Origin: JBEKTY01 sp049515555
Lineage (GTDB): Bacteria; Planctomycetota; Planctomycetia; Pirellulales; Thermoguttaceae
Direction: 5' to 3'
Assembly (NCBI GenBank): GCA_049515555.1
Contig: JBEKTY010000009.1
Span: forward strand, 17,287-81,286
DNA length: 64,000 nucleotides
Part shown: positions 25,501-30,841 of the stretch, in pieces
Numbering within the stretch: the stretch's first letter is position 1
Layout of the letters: each line of letters starts with the position of its first letter
Made by a program: the position numbers and the translations under genes
Notes under the pieces: generated by a model
What the model was told of the DNA's origin: nothing
The model's input: the letters and a program-made list of their open reading frames with translations, nothing else
Database searches by the model: none

Positions 25501-25928
25501 AAGACTTTCTCAAACACGCTCAAGAATCCTCGACTGCGCGGATCCATCAGCGGGCCGACGAACGCGCCAGCGGCCTGGGCGGTTGCCGATAGTGGTTTAC
25601 CTTCGGAGTCGAGAACCACGGACGGCACGATCGCCTCGTACAGTTGCCGCAGCGCGGCAAGGATTTCCTCGTCCGTTGCCACGCCCGGCCTGCCGTTGGC
25701 AGTTTGCACTTTGCGGGCAAGTGTAATCGCGGCCTCAGCAACTTTTCCCGCAGGGACGATGCCTTCCGTGGTGGAGTACTCGCGCCCGCGACACAGCAGC
25801 AGCACCTCCTCAATTTTGGCCAAGGCTTGGTTGACGGCAGAGTGCGTCAGCCACAGGCTTTCCCGTAGCCTTCTGCCGTCCTCGCCGCGCGGGAGGATCA
25901 TTTTAAGCTTGATCGAACGAACTGCCAT
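22518..25928 (-). CDS. cas12b: Cas12b (C2c1) effector with RuvC-I catalytic Asp replaced by His
   Basis: A 1136-residue single-protein CRISPR effector (AacCas12b has 1129) that binds crRNA and tracrRNA and recognises DNA. Family blocks run full length: MAVRSIKLKMIL at the start, MSWESWNQR-like LLSWESWNHRAAAEY, LRVLSVHLGVRTFASCSVFE (RuvC-I), CRLILFEDLSQYRV (RuvC-II), AAFSSRFHARTAAAGCRT, VIQVDLNAAQNLQRRFW (RuvC-III) and FRDPSGLVLR near the end. In the RuvC-I motif VDLG the aspartate is His586 (codon CAT at 24171-24173), corresponding to D570 of AacCas12b. The other two carboxylates are present as E854 and D978. No frameshift or stop interrupts the gene. AGGAGG lies 6 bases before the ATG. The tracrRNA and array follow on the same strand; no adaptation genes are nearby. 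Confidence 0.95.
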   Translation of the reverse strand: MAVRSIKLKMILPRGEDGRRLRESLWLTHSAVNQALAKIEEVLLLCRGREYSTTEGIVPAGKVAEAAITLARKVQTANGRPGVATDEEILAALRQLYEAIVPSVVLDSEGKPLSATAQAAGAFVGPLMDPRSRGFLSVFEKVLDPLPAWVGKMQANSEGWVGESVQWLSSEEAQRLQYASGGVPAWVRRLRASDPWQDAFLRDQDKKRRETRAVPSLIRRLKRDLGLLPLVQPPIASVLAGKESGLTPWDRLAFALAAGHLLSWESWNHRAAAEYRRVAEHLERQRASLVPLAPSVRELRRYEAERHEELKRTGLADDARPFRIGVRAVRAWDQVRQLWRGTAGMSEASRTKSLAELRARLFGRFGDSDLFRWLGAEGREHLWKNDNPLPALVGCNALERLLDKKKNGAIYTPPDPILHPQWLGYEALGGHNLRTYAIGIEDGTLALGLPLLVEDGESLAENKFTIRLAPSGQLESPRLEDQKCDTGRLLFRSSHQDYAAELRGAAILFDRRHLENRSLDELQEGKVGRVWFKLVLGVDSQAPPDWLDSRGRLTFPAVVRHFQSGLATKSMHADALAPGLRVLSVHLGVRTFASCSVFELVQGRPTTGMVFSADKDRDLWARHERSFLLPLPGEMPHRRVLAARRAVHAELRALRRGMDCLRGILRLSVKETPEDRRAALEDLDAALKKERVHSCGAGLDLLAIDRLKELIACPPAEWQTEVTKQHREAERILGEYLARWRKETRRRTDGAAHRQQRRGYQGGKSDWAIDYLEAVRRLLIGWTLRGRAYGAINRQDRQKRGTFAARLLEHVRKLKEDRVKAGCDLIVQAARGHVPDERRGWQHRHEACRLILFEDLSQYRVRADRPRRENSQLMRWCHRRILAETKMHAEIYGILVTTTGAAFSSRFHARTAAAGCRTHVLCAEEVKSEGFQRQLQALAEECEVDAQQLRPGARIPWESGEDLTTVAKDGSAVVIQVDLNAAQNLQRRFWTRHGDAYRLSAIPVRQENRDYWYPDGEGVRLRGALASLVGGEGYGRLTLAEDGDGYVLEAVTKASWKKVMGGGQPVDEEAGLDELAFELTEVTETDDFERDQQKQVFFRDPSGLVLRADRWYDGKVFWERLRRKIVQALGLNPRTD

Positions 25929-25934
25929 TCCGAT

Positions 25935-25970
25935 CCTCCTGGAAACCTATACTCGCCCGCCTCTTGTCAA
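25935..25970 (-). promoter_or_regulatory. cas12b ribosome site and possible promoter
   Basis: AGGAGG (25940-25935) stands 6 bases before the cas12b ATG, a strong ribosome site that fixes the start. Upstream are TTGACA (25970-25965) and TATAGG (25951-25946), but the 13-base gap is shorter than the usual 17, so the promoter is tentative. TTGACA begins exactly where resemblance to the upstream gene remnant ends. Confidence 0.45.
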
Positions 25971-26307
25971 CCGCAGTTGTCCATCGTGGCGTCGGTCGGG
26001 GCGGATTGCTGGCCGAGCCGGACTGTCGCCAGCGGCGTACTACCGTCCAGCACCGTGTAGGGGCGTTGGAGGCGTAAGTGCTGTCGGGTACTCAAGTGGC
26101 GTACACCCCATAAAGCTTGTTGGGCACCAGCCCGTCGAAGGTCCAGGTGGCCGTGTTTTGGCCCGTGCCCGCCGGGGCGTAGTGGCAGTCGCCTTGATAA
26201 TAGCCCGCACCGGACCAGCCCCGCCACGCGCCGCTCGTTTCCGCATAGGCCGCGTCGCCGTCATCGATCACGGCCGGCGGCACGGCCGACGGAATCACCT
26301 CGACCAT
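25967..26307 (-). pseudogene. Golvesin-like domain fragment of a large planctomycete protein
   Basis: Translation on the - strand gives VIDDGDAAYAETSGAWRGWS, YYQGDCHYAPAGTGQNTATW and LVPNKLYGVYAT, then VPDSTYASNAP and, in another phase, YTVLDGSTPLATVRLGQQSA. These are consecutive blocks of the golvesin C-terminal-like domain found in giant planctomycete surface proteins. A TGA stands where the domain has a Trp codon after VYAT, and one base is missing before YTVLDG, so a nonsense mutation and a frameshift are visible. The match ends at NCG, immediately upstream of the cas12b control region. It is a non-functional fragment with both ends missing. Confidence 0.7.
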
Positions 26308-26503
26308 CCTCGCCCGCCACGGTCTGGGACACGTCGATCATGGGTACGACGGTCTCGAACCACCGTGGTGGCGCGGCGCCCGGTGTAGTAATCACCGCGT
26401 CAAACCCCGCCTCGCGCAGTGCCTCGACGTGACAAAAAGCCAGCTTGATGCCGCCGGCAATCTCCGTTGCGGGCCATGACAGGTAGATAATCCTCGCAGT
26501 CAT
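26261..26503 (-). pseudogene. Glycosyltransferase N-terminal fragment
   Basis: The first ~64 residues, with ARIIYLSWPATEIAGGIKLA and HVEALREAGFDAVITTPGAA followed by PRWFETVVPMIDVSQTVA, look like the acceptor-side start of a GT-B glycosyltransferase (a GG loop after a short beta strand). The frame then runs into the golvesin-like fragment in a different phase and stops. No catalytic half exists. It is a truncated remnant joined to unrelated debris. The 236 bases between it and the next gene (26504-26739) show nothing recognisable. Confidence 0.55.
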
Positions 26504-26739
26504 AGCCTGTTTTTCACCTCCGAAAGTCCGTGATCAAACTTCCTCACTGGCGTGCAGTTCCACAGCGAACGCTTCTTTATGACATGCCGCCCAGCAACCT
26601 GCAAGCCCACTGCCCACTGTGGTGCCACGAACATGCGGGTTATCCCCTGCCGACTGATGTCCAAAGAGCGATCAAGAACCGAGGGCGGCAAGAAGCGGAT
26701 TCCTGACCACCCGCAGAAACAAGAAGAAGGAACCTTACG

Positions 26740-27381
26740 ATGGCCGACAACTACCTCCAATTCTCAGAATGTCTGGACAACCTGACAGCCAAGGAATCCC
26801 AGTGGCTTGCGGAGCAGCTTGCCGAGGTCCCAGACACGGGCTGTCCGGCGTTCCTGCTGGACTATGAGGACCGTGAGCCCGACGATATGGATTGCGGGTT
26901 CCAGCACGAGTTTGAGGGGACTGGGAAGCATCGGTCCCTTTGGCTCTCGGCCGAGGAACGTGGCGACGTGGAGCGTGTTGCTCATCTGGTTCGGAAATTT
27001 CTCAAGCGGTTCCGCCCGAACGAGTTCTGGTCGCTGACTTATGCCACCACTTGCTCGAAGTTGCGGATCGGCGAATTCGGCGGCGGGGCGGTGTTCGTCA
27101 CGGCGGACGAGATCCAAAGGCAAAGCGCCCATGGCTTCGTGGAGGACCGCACGCGGTCGTTCCAACGTCACGGGGATTTTGCCCGGCTGGTCGAAAAGGC
27201 CAAGACGCTGGGGATCGTGTCCGAAGACCTCGACGACGCCGTACATGATGCGGCCAGCGTCCCGGCCTCGGAAATCAACAACGGCAGTCTGGATGAGCAG
27301 ATTGCCTTCCTCGTGGAGCAGTTGGGCCCGGAGGAGACCGCACAGATCATTGATGGCGTTGGGGGGAAGACGGCATCGTAG
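26740..27381 (+). CDS. Hypothetical accessory protein
   Basis: A 213-residue, acidic, soluble protein with no catalytic motif that I recognise. It starts MADNYLQFSECLDNLTAKES with a weak ribosome site (AGAAGGAA) 10 bases upstream. The N-terminal half is acidic (DYEDREPDDMDCGFQHEFEG), the middle contains FWSLTYATTCSKLRIGEFGG and the C-terminal part is helical, ending LGPEETAQIIDGVGG. Proteins with this opening occur in integrated elements of planctomycetes in my recollection, but the function is unknown. It is the only + strand gene in this part of the island. Confidence 0.6.
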   Translation: MADNYLQFSECLDNLTAKESQWLAEQLAEVPDTGCPAFLLDYEDREPDDMDCGFQHEFEGTGKHRSLWLSAEERGDVERVAHLVRKFLKRFRPNEFWSLTYATTCSKLRIGEFGGGAVFVTADEIQRQSAHGFVEDRTRSFQRHGDFARLVEKAKTLGIVSEDLDDAVHDAASVPASEINNGSLDEQIAFLVEQLGPEETAQIIDGVGGKTAS

Positions 27382-27626
27382 ACGTCCTCGCTCCTCCAGA
27401 TCAGCCCTCATCCTGGTGTAGTAGACAGCACCTTCGTCCTCACTTCGTTCGGACTCGCCGCGTTGGTTCAGCGATACGCACAATCGGCGATAAAGGATTC
27501 CACGTCTAACTCCACAATTCAGCGAAGCAGGCTAGCAAAGTGCGTAGGTCTGGCAAGGGTGACCAGCAATCGTCCCTTGGAGGATTGGGGCAGGTTGATC
27601 GGTGGCATCCCCTCGGCGATGGCAAT

Positions 27627-27790
27627 CTAACCCTTCATGATCCTTCTCTTCGCAATCGCCAAATACTCCTTCTCCCGGTCAATGCCGATCACCCGGCTCG
27701 CCTTGTGATCCAGCCCGGCCGCCAACATCGTCCCCGAACCGCAGAATGGATCGAGCAGCACGCCACCAGGCGGAAGGCGTGTGGATTACG
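27627..27790 (-). pseudogene. N6/N4 DNA methyltransferase C-terminal remnant
   Basis: The - strand encodes LPPGGVLLDPFCGSGTMLAA followed by GLDHKASRVIGIDREKEYLA and a short tail ending at TAG (27627). DPFCGSGT is motif I of the beta-class DNA methyltransferases that follow the order with this motif near the C-terminus, and VIGIDREKEY is its usual successor. The upstream part with the DPPY catalytic motif is absent: the frame has a stop a few codons upstream. About 50 residues remain of a ~300-residue enzyme. Confidence 0.75.
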
Positions 27791-28091
27791 TGCGAGCGTA
27801 TCTCAGAATCGTTTTATTTTTACAACAATAACCAGACGACCCAATGCACTTGTTTTCATTTTGCGCAAATCCTACTGCATCCTGGTGCGTTTAACGGGAT
27901 GTATTGGGCAACGGCAGGCCGGCGCCTGACCGAGAAAGAAACAAAGGCTGCCGACGCAAGCGGTTGCCAGGGGACTCCAAATGGCATTGTTCCTACTTGG
28001 GAAATACCGATTATTTATCGGCGTTGGGAAAATGTTACAAGATCGGGGCGAACTGCGGTTGCCGCAGGTTGGTTCGGCAGCCTCAGCGCCC

Positions 28092-28123
28092 GCTTCATCT
28101 CACCGTCACCGGTGAGATGAAGC
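28092..28123. terminator. Strong hairpin (possible terminator)
   Basis: GCTTCATCTCACCG (28092-28105) pairs perfectly with CGGTGAGATGAAGC (28110-28123) around a 4-base loop. No T-tract follows on either strand. Lying just downstream of the - strand gene ending at 28144, it may stop transcription or protect an RNA end. Confidence 0.55.
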
Positions 28124-28143
28124 TTCGAGCGCCGACGAAACAC

Positions 28144-28437
28144 CTATTCCTCATCATCGTCCACAGGAAATCCGTCATCATCGTCAGCGAACCGCCAATC
28201 AAAGAAATCAAGGAAATCGTCGACAGGCGCTGAGACTTCGGTCTCGACGGGCTTGGCAGCGCCCCGCAGGATCTCCTCCTTTGCCAAACCCTGTAGGTAC
28301 GCTACGATGTCCTTTACGCTGTCCCGATTGATTTCTGGGGGGAGCGAGACGGCAAAACGGTCGCCGCTATGCACCACGCAGTAAGGAACGTCTATCAACA
28401 CATCACCATTGTCTGTGAATCTCATTTCATACCTCAT
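28144..28437 (-). CDS. Small hypothetical acidic protein
   Basis: A 97-residue protein. Residues 1-45 form short strands (MRFTDNGDVLIDVPYCVVHS, FAVSLPPEINRD), and the last third is very acidic with DDFLDFFDWRF and a terminal run of Asp and Glu. No known domain was recognised. The second ATG (28425) is preceded by GAGGT at 5 bases and may be the true start, removing four residues. It lies among similar small genes of the island, each followed by a strong hairpin. Confidence 0.5.
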   Translation of the reverse strand: MRYEMRFTDNGDVLIDVPYCVVHSGDRFAVSLPPEINRDSVKDIVAYLQGLAKEEILRGAAKPVETEVSAPVDDFLDFFDWRFADDDDGFPVDDDEE

Positions 28438-28458
28438 TCACCCTGTTCTTAATAGCAC

Positions 28459-28492
28459 GCCGCCCTGTCCTGGTCATCCAGGGCAGGGCGGC
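28459..28492. terminator. Strong hairpin, copy 1 of a dispersed sequence
   Basis: GCCGCCCTG-T-CCTGG and CCAGG-G-CAGGGCGGC form a 14-pair stem around a TCAT loop. A nearly identical hairpin with the same flanks (GCACGCCGCCC...GGCGGCTTCCATGCC) lies at 28955-28988. Each sits upstream of a small - strand gene and downstream of the preceding one, so it could act as a terminator between units. Confidence 0.65.
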
Positions 28493-28519
28493 TTCCATGC
28501 CAGTCATTTTCCATCCTTG

Positions 28520-28538
28520 TCGCCGAACCGCTCGGCGA
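28520..28538. repeat. Inverted repeat TCGCCGA...TCGGCGA, copy 1
   Basis: TCGCCGAACCGCTCGGCGA is a palindrome with a short centre. Other copies are at 29016-29034 (same sequence), 29518-29535 (one arm altered) and 34150-34170. It follows a hairpin at this copy and at 34150, and in three of four places it precedes the 55-base dispersed repeat. Confidence 0.65.
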
Positions 28539-28545
28539 ATGTCCA

Positions 28546-28617
28546 TCATGTACGTCGTTCATGCTCTCGAAAGTCATACTGTCGTTGATCCAAGTATTCT
28601 TGTTGTTTGTCAGGCAT
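28546..28617 (-). CDS. Very small putative protein (23 residues)
   Basis: The ATG at 28617 has TAGGAG 8 to 9 bases upstream, and the frame encodes MPDKQQEYLDQRQYDFREHE plus RRT before TGA. It is highly charged and helical. It is supported only by the ribosome site and by its position between hairpins (28652-28682 upstream and the inverted repeat at 28520 downstream), the same layout as the other small genes here. A longer frame through the same bases has no such support. Confidence 0.35.
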   Translation of the reverse strand: MPDKQQEYLDQRQYDFREHERRT

Positions 28618-28651
28618 TGTATTTCTCCTATTCATGATGATGGTGTGCCTC

Positions 28652-28682
28652 CGTCCCTTCATCGCATGGCGATGAAGGGACG
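28652..28682. terminator. Strong hairpin between small genes
   Basis: CGTCCCTTCATCGC (28652-28665) pairs perfectly with GCGATGAAGGGACG (28669-28682) around a 3-base loop. It lies 31 bases beyond the stop of the - strand gene that ends at 28713, in the position of a terminator, but without a T-tract. Confidence 0.6.
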
Positions 28683-28712
28683 TCGGCTGAACCAATCCCA
28701 CTATTCCGCTGT

Positions 28713-28916
28713 TTAACCCCAGACAGTCTCGTAACACTTGCCACCGAAGTCGTCCTCCAGCAACTCGTCGTCTGGATAGATGCTTTCTCCTGTGGCTACC
28801 GTGTCGTAGTCTCTCACGGACACTGCAATCCCCGGTGGGATGTCTTCGACACATACCACGACACCTCCCCATAGCCTTACTGTGATTACCTGACATTTGC
28901 ATTCTGTGTGTGACAT
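28713..28916 (-). CDS. Small hypothetical protein
   Basis: A 67-residue protein. The ATG at 28916 has AAGGAG at 8 bases upstream, a strong start. The sequence MSHTECKCQVITVRLWGGVV then VCVEDIPPGIAVSVRDYDTV forms a likely beta-sheet with an acidic end (DDELLEDDFGGK). The CKC near the start could be a metal site, but there are too few cysteines to claim one. No family recognised. Confidence 0.5.
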   Translation of the reverse strand: MSHTECKCQVITVRLWGGVVVCVEDIPPGIAVSVRDYDTVATGESIYPDDELLEDDFGGKCYETVWG

Positions 28917-28954
28917 TTGTCACTCCTTTTCTATTACTTGGTTGTATCAAGCAC

Positions 28955-28988
28955 GCCGCCCTGTCCTGGTCAACCAGGACAGGGCGGC
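28955..28988. terminator. Strong hairpin, copy 2 of a dispersed sequence
   Basis: GCCGCCCTGTCCTGG and CCAGGACAGGGCGGC give a perfect 15-pair stem around TCAA. It differs from the copy at 28459 by compensated changes in the stem (T-G pair position now T-A), which suggests that the hairpin structure, not just the sequence, has been kept. Confidence 0.65.
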
Positions 28989-29015
28989 TTCCATGCCTGC
29001 TATTCATCATCCTCA

Positions 29016-29093
29016 TCGCCGAACCGCTCGGCGAGCTTGTGTGACGTACATCGGCCCTGAAGCGATTTCTCCCGAGTCTTTCTTCTGGGAATT
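29016..29093. repeat. Intergenic module: inverted repeat plus dispersed 55-base repeat, copy A
   Basis: The palindrome TCGCCGAACCGCTCGGCGA (29016-29034) is followed by GTGTGACGTACATCGGCCCT at 29039 and then GAAGCGATTTCTCCCGAGTC and TTTCTTCTGGGAATT (to 29093). The same 55-base repeat occurs at 29541, 29646, 30577 and 34175. It lies about 120 bases upstream of the - strand gene starting at 28916 and directly downstream of the gene ending at 29145. Confidence 0.7.
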
Positions 29094-29144
29094 ACCACCC
29101 CCTGGCGGGCAAGCAGGGCGTCCGTGGCCCCGGTGCGTTCGGAG

Positions 29145-29489
29145 TCACTCCTCCTCATCAAATTCGAGCAGTCGTCGAATCACATCCTCATCGCTTTCAC
29201 CTGGCCGCCGAACGGTGTCCAGGTACTCCACGGCGTCGTCGTCGCGTTCACTCTCGGTAGAGCCCCCGCACATCTGCGTCGTGTGAGATGACTCCGCTAA
29301 GAGGTCTGCCTCGCGGATTCCCTTCGGTGTCAGGCGGGCCATCCATTGCCCGTTGTCGGCTTGGTATTGCTCAAGCAATCCCTCTGCCTCCATCTGTCGC
29401 ATTGCGCTACACACGCCATCAGCAACATGCACATTATTTGCTCGTTGCCGCACTTGATGGCGCATTCTGAAAAAGTTCCTGTCATTCAT
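29145..29489 (-). CDS. Small winged-helix-like protein
   Basis: A 114-residue protein. Residues about 25-65 (VCSAMRQMEAEGLLEQYQAD, WMARLTPKGIREADLLAE) have the pattern of a winged-helix DNA-binding domain: a recognition helix, then a two-strand wing ending in LTPKG. The C-terminal 45 residues are acidic with PGESDEDVIRRLLEFDEEE. AAAGGTAGGT stands before the ATG. It could be a regulator of the element. The 55-base repeat copy B lies 52 bases upstream. Confidence 0.5.
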   Translation of the reverse strand: MNDRNFFRMRHQVRQRANNVHVADGVCSAMRQMEAEGLLEQYQADNGQWMARLTPKGIREADLLAESSHTTQMCGGSTESERDDDAVEYLDTVRRPGESDEDVIRRLLEFDEEE

Positions 29490-29517
29490 ATCTACCTACC
29501 TTTCGGTTTAAGTTGGG

Positions 29518-29595
29518 CCGCCGAACCGCTCGGCAACCTTGTGTGACGTACATCGGCCCTGAGTCGATTTCTCCCGAGTCTTTCTTTCAGGAATC
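29518..29595. repeat. Intergenic module, copy B
   Basis: GCCGAACCGCTCGGCAACC (29518-29536, a damaged form of the inverted repeat) is followed by GTGTGACGTACATCGGCCCT at 29541 and by the CGATTTCTCCCGAGTCTTTC block, ending GGAAT at 29594. Over 55 bases it differs from copy A at only a handful of positions. It sits in front of the gene starting at 29489. Confidence 0.7.
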
Positions 29596-29645
29596 CGCAA
29601 AACGGCCACCTGCTCTGGCTCCTGGCCGGGCGGGTCGACAACGTC

Positions 29646-29700
29646 TGTCACGTACATCGATTTCGGGGCGAGCTTTCCCAAGTCTTTCCTTTCAGAATTT
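29646..29700. repeat. Dispersed 55-base repeat, copy C (divergent)
   Basis: TGTCACGTACATCG at 29647 is followed by GGGGCGAGCTTTCCCAAGTC and TTTCCTTTCAGAATTT. The CCCTGA segment is changed to TTTCGG. No inverted repeat precedes it. Its last bases touch the stop codon of the gene ending at 29700. Confidence 0.6.
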
Positions 29701-30155
29701 CAGACGGCCTTGCGATTGGGTTTCGCTCGGTTGCGGGCCTGCTCCTGGGCATTTTGCCAAGAGACATTTCCGGGCCGATAATCGCCGTCGTTGTCGAGGC
29801 GGCCGAGGGAGAAATGCGATTCCGGCGCTGGCCCCACGTCTGCCAGAAAAGCCGGAAAACTGTTCCGCCACCTCTTGCATACGCGAATGCCACGGCCGGA
29901 ATAGCGAGGTGCGGCCCAATAGGTCGAAGACTCACAGCGATAAATCATGGACTTCCACGCCGTGTACTCCTTGCGATAGGTTGATCCGTGAGTCCGGTTA
30001 CCCACCCCCTTGTGGCGCAGCGGCTTTTCGAGCGCCTTCTCGACGGGCCAGCCTCGCCGGATTCTGGCTGCCAAAGTGTGGTAGCGCAGCCCAAGAAAGG
30101 CAGCCCACTGACGGATGCTGGCCGTGAGACCGTGATAGGTGACGAGTTTGTGCAT
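29700..30155 (-). CDS. Phage-type HNH-associated DNA-binding protein
   Basis: A 151-residue protein. The N-terminal ~45 residues (GLTASIRQWAAFLGLRYHTL, RRGWPVEKALEKP) form a helix-turn-helix of the kind found before phage HNH-like proteins. The C-terminal part has YTAWKSMIYRC, YSGRGIRVCKRWRNSFPAF, SLGRLDNDGDYRPGNVSW and QEQARNRAKPNR. This GRGIxVCxRW...RxDNxGxYxPxNxxW...QxxN order is a common phage and plasmid protein family usually called HNH endonuclease-like, although the catalytic His-Asn-His is not obvious. GAGGAT precedes the ATG. Nuclease activity is unproven. Confidence 0.65.
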   Translation of the reverse strand: MHKLVTYHGLTASIRQWAAFLGLRYHTLAARIRRGWPVEKALEKPLRHKGVGNRTHGSTYRKEYTAWKSMIYRCESSTYWAAPRYSGRGIRVCKRWRNSFPAFLADVGPAPESHFSLGRLDNDGDYRPGNVSWQNAQEQARNRAKPNRKAV

Positions 30156-30200
30156 AGATAGCTGTGATCCTCAGACTATCTATGCTTCGTGCGGTGAGGT

Positions 30201-30557
30201 TTACCAGCCAGACAAGTACCGTTTCAGCGGTAATCGCACGTCGCCGGGGGCTTCCTCGTCTCGGAACATGTGTGGCCGATACCGTCGCAGCCAGGCTTTG
30301 GCGTTGGCCTCGTCTACATGGCACACAAACGGGATGTCTCGGTCGCTTTTCGCCATTGCTGACAACACCGCCGCCAGACGGTCGTCGTGCATGGCGGCGG
30401 CAACGACGGCAGCAGCACTGTCGCTGCGATTCCAGGTCCAACCCTCCGATGCAAGGGATTTCAGGTCGTATTCCGTGGCTTGCGCAAACCAGGGGACAGC
30501 ATCGAAAGCCACGCTGAATCTAACGAAGCCATCCGCAATCATTCTCGCTCGAACCAT
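30201..30557 (-). CDS. Hypothetical accessory protein
   Basis: A 118-residue protein with a strong ribosome site (GAAGGAG, 7 bases before ATG 30557). It contains VRFSVAFDAVPWFAQATEYD and an Ala-rich helix (SAAAVVAAAMHDDRLAAVLS) and ends with an Arg/Tyr-rich tail (KAWLRRYRPHMFRDEEAPGD). No domain was recognised. The upstream sequence carries copy D of the dispersed 55-base repeat. Confidence 0.55.
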   Translation of the reverse strand: MVRARMIADGFVRFSVAFDAVPWFAQATEYDLKSLASEGWTWNRSDSAAAVVAAAMHDDRLAAVLSAMAKSDRDIPFVCHVDEANAKAWLRRYRPHMFRDEEAPGDVRLPLKRYLSGW

Positions 30558-30576
30558 TTTTAATCTCCTTCTTCAA

Positions 30577-30634
30577 GTGTCACAACGTACATCGGCCCTG
30601 GAAGCGAATGTCCCGAGTCAATATGCCCGGAATC
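30577..30634. repeat. Dispersed 55-base repeat, copy D
   Basis: GTGTCACAACGTACATCGGC at 30577 is followed by CCTGGAAGCGAATGTCCCGA and GTCAATATGCCCGGAAT. The copy lies 20 bases upstream of the gene starting at 30557, the closest spacing of the set. The inverted repeat is missing here. Confidence 0.6.
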
Positions 30635-30724
30635 TTGTTTGAAGCTGTTGGCAAAGGAGAGTGGCCGAGCGCGCGACGACTACTAATCTTACATCTGTTG
30701 GAGGTGATTTTATGGGGCAGGAAG

Positions 30725-30779
30725 CAAAAGCGGCGAGTTAGCTTACTATAGTTATTAGTAAGGTAACCCGCCGCTTTTG
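30725..30779. terminator. Large hairpin downstream of the primase-helicase gene
   Basis: CAAAAGCGGCG-a-GTTA-g-CTTACTA (30725-30748) pairs with TAGTAAG-g-TAAC-c-CGCCGCTTTTG (30756-30779) around a 7-base loop. It is about 60 bases beyond the stop of the gene ending at 30842 and, on the - strand, its stem ends with GCTTTTG and is followed by CTTCC. It probably terminates the replication gene transcript. Confidence 0.65.
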
Positions 30780-30841
30780 TGGTCGACTTGCGCTTGTACT
30801 ACGCATAGACTTGCTAAGAAGCTCCTTCTCTTTCACTTTTC

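Larger units (their letters stand above)
27382..28143. other. Stretch without a supported gene, containing a methyltransferase remnant
   Basis: This 760-base region is AT-richer than its surroundings around 27790-27900. Its only recognisable content is a DNA methyltransferase fragment (27627-27790, - strand) and a strong hairpin (28092-28123). Open frames across it on the + strand lack ribosome sites and family motifs. Confidence 0.5.

Noticed and set aside
27746..28120. Open frame of 124 codons on the + strand
   Set aside because: It runs over the methyltransferase remnant and an AT-rich spacer, ends in a hairpin, and has no recognisable domain or ribosome site.
28546..29016. A 156-codon frame on the - strand covering two hairpins
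   Set aside because: It translates hairpins and the dispersed repeat and overlaps a better supported gene at 28713-28916; only the last 23 codons have a ribosome site.
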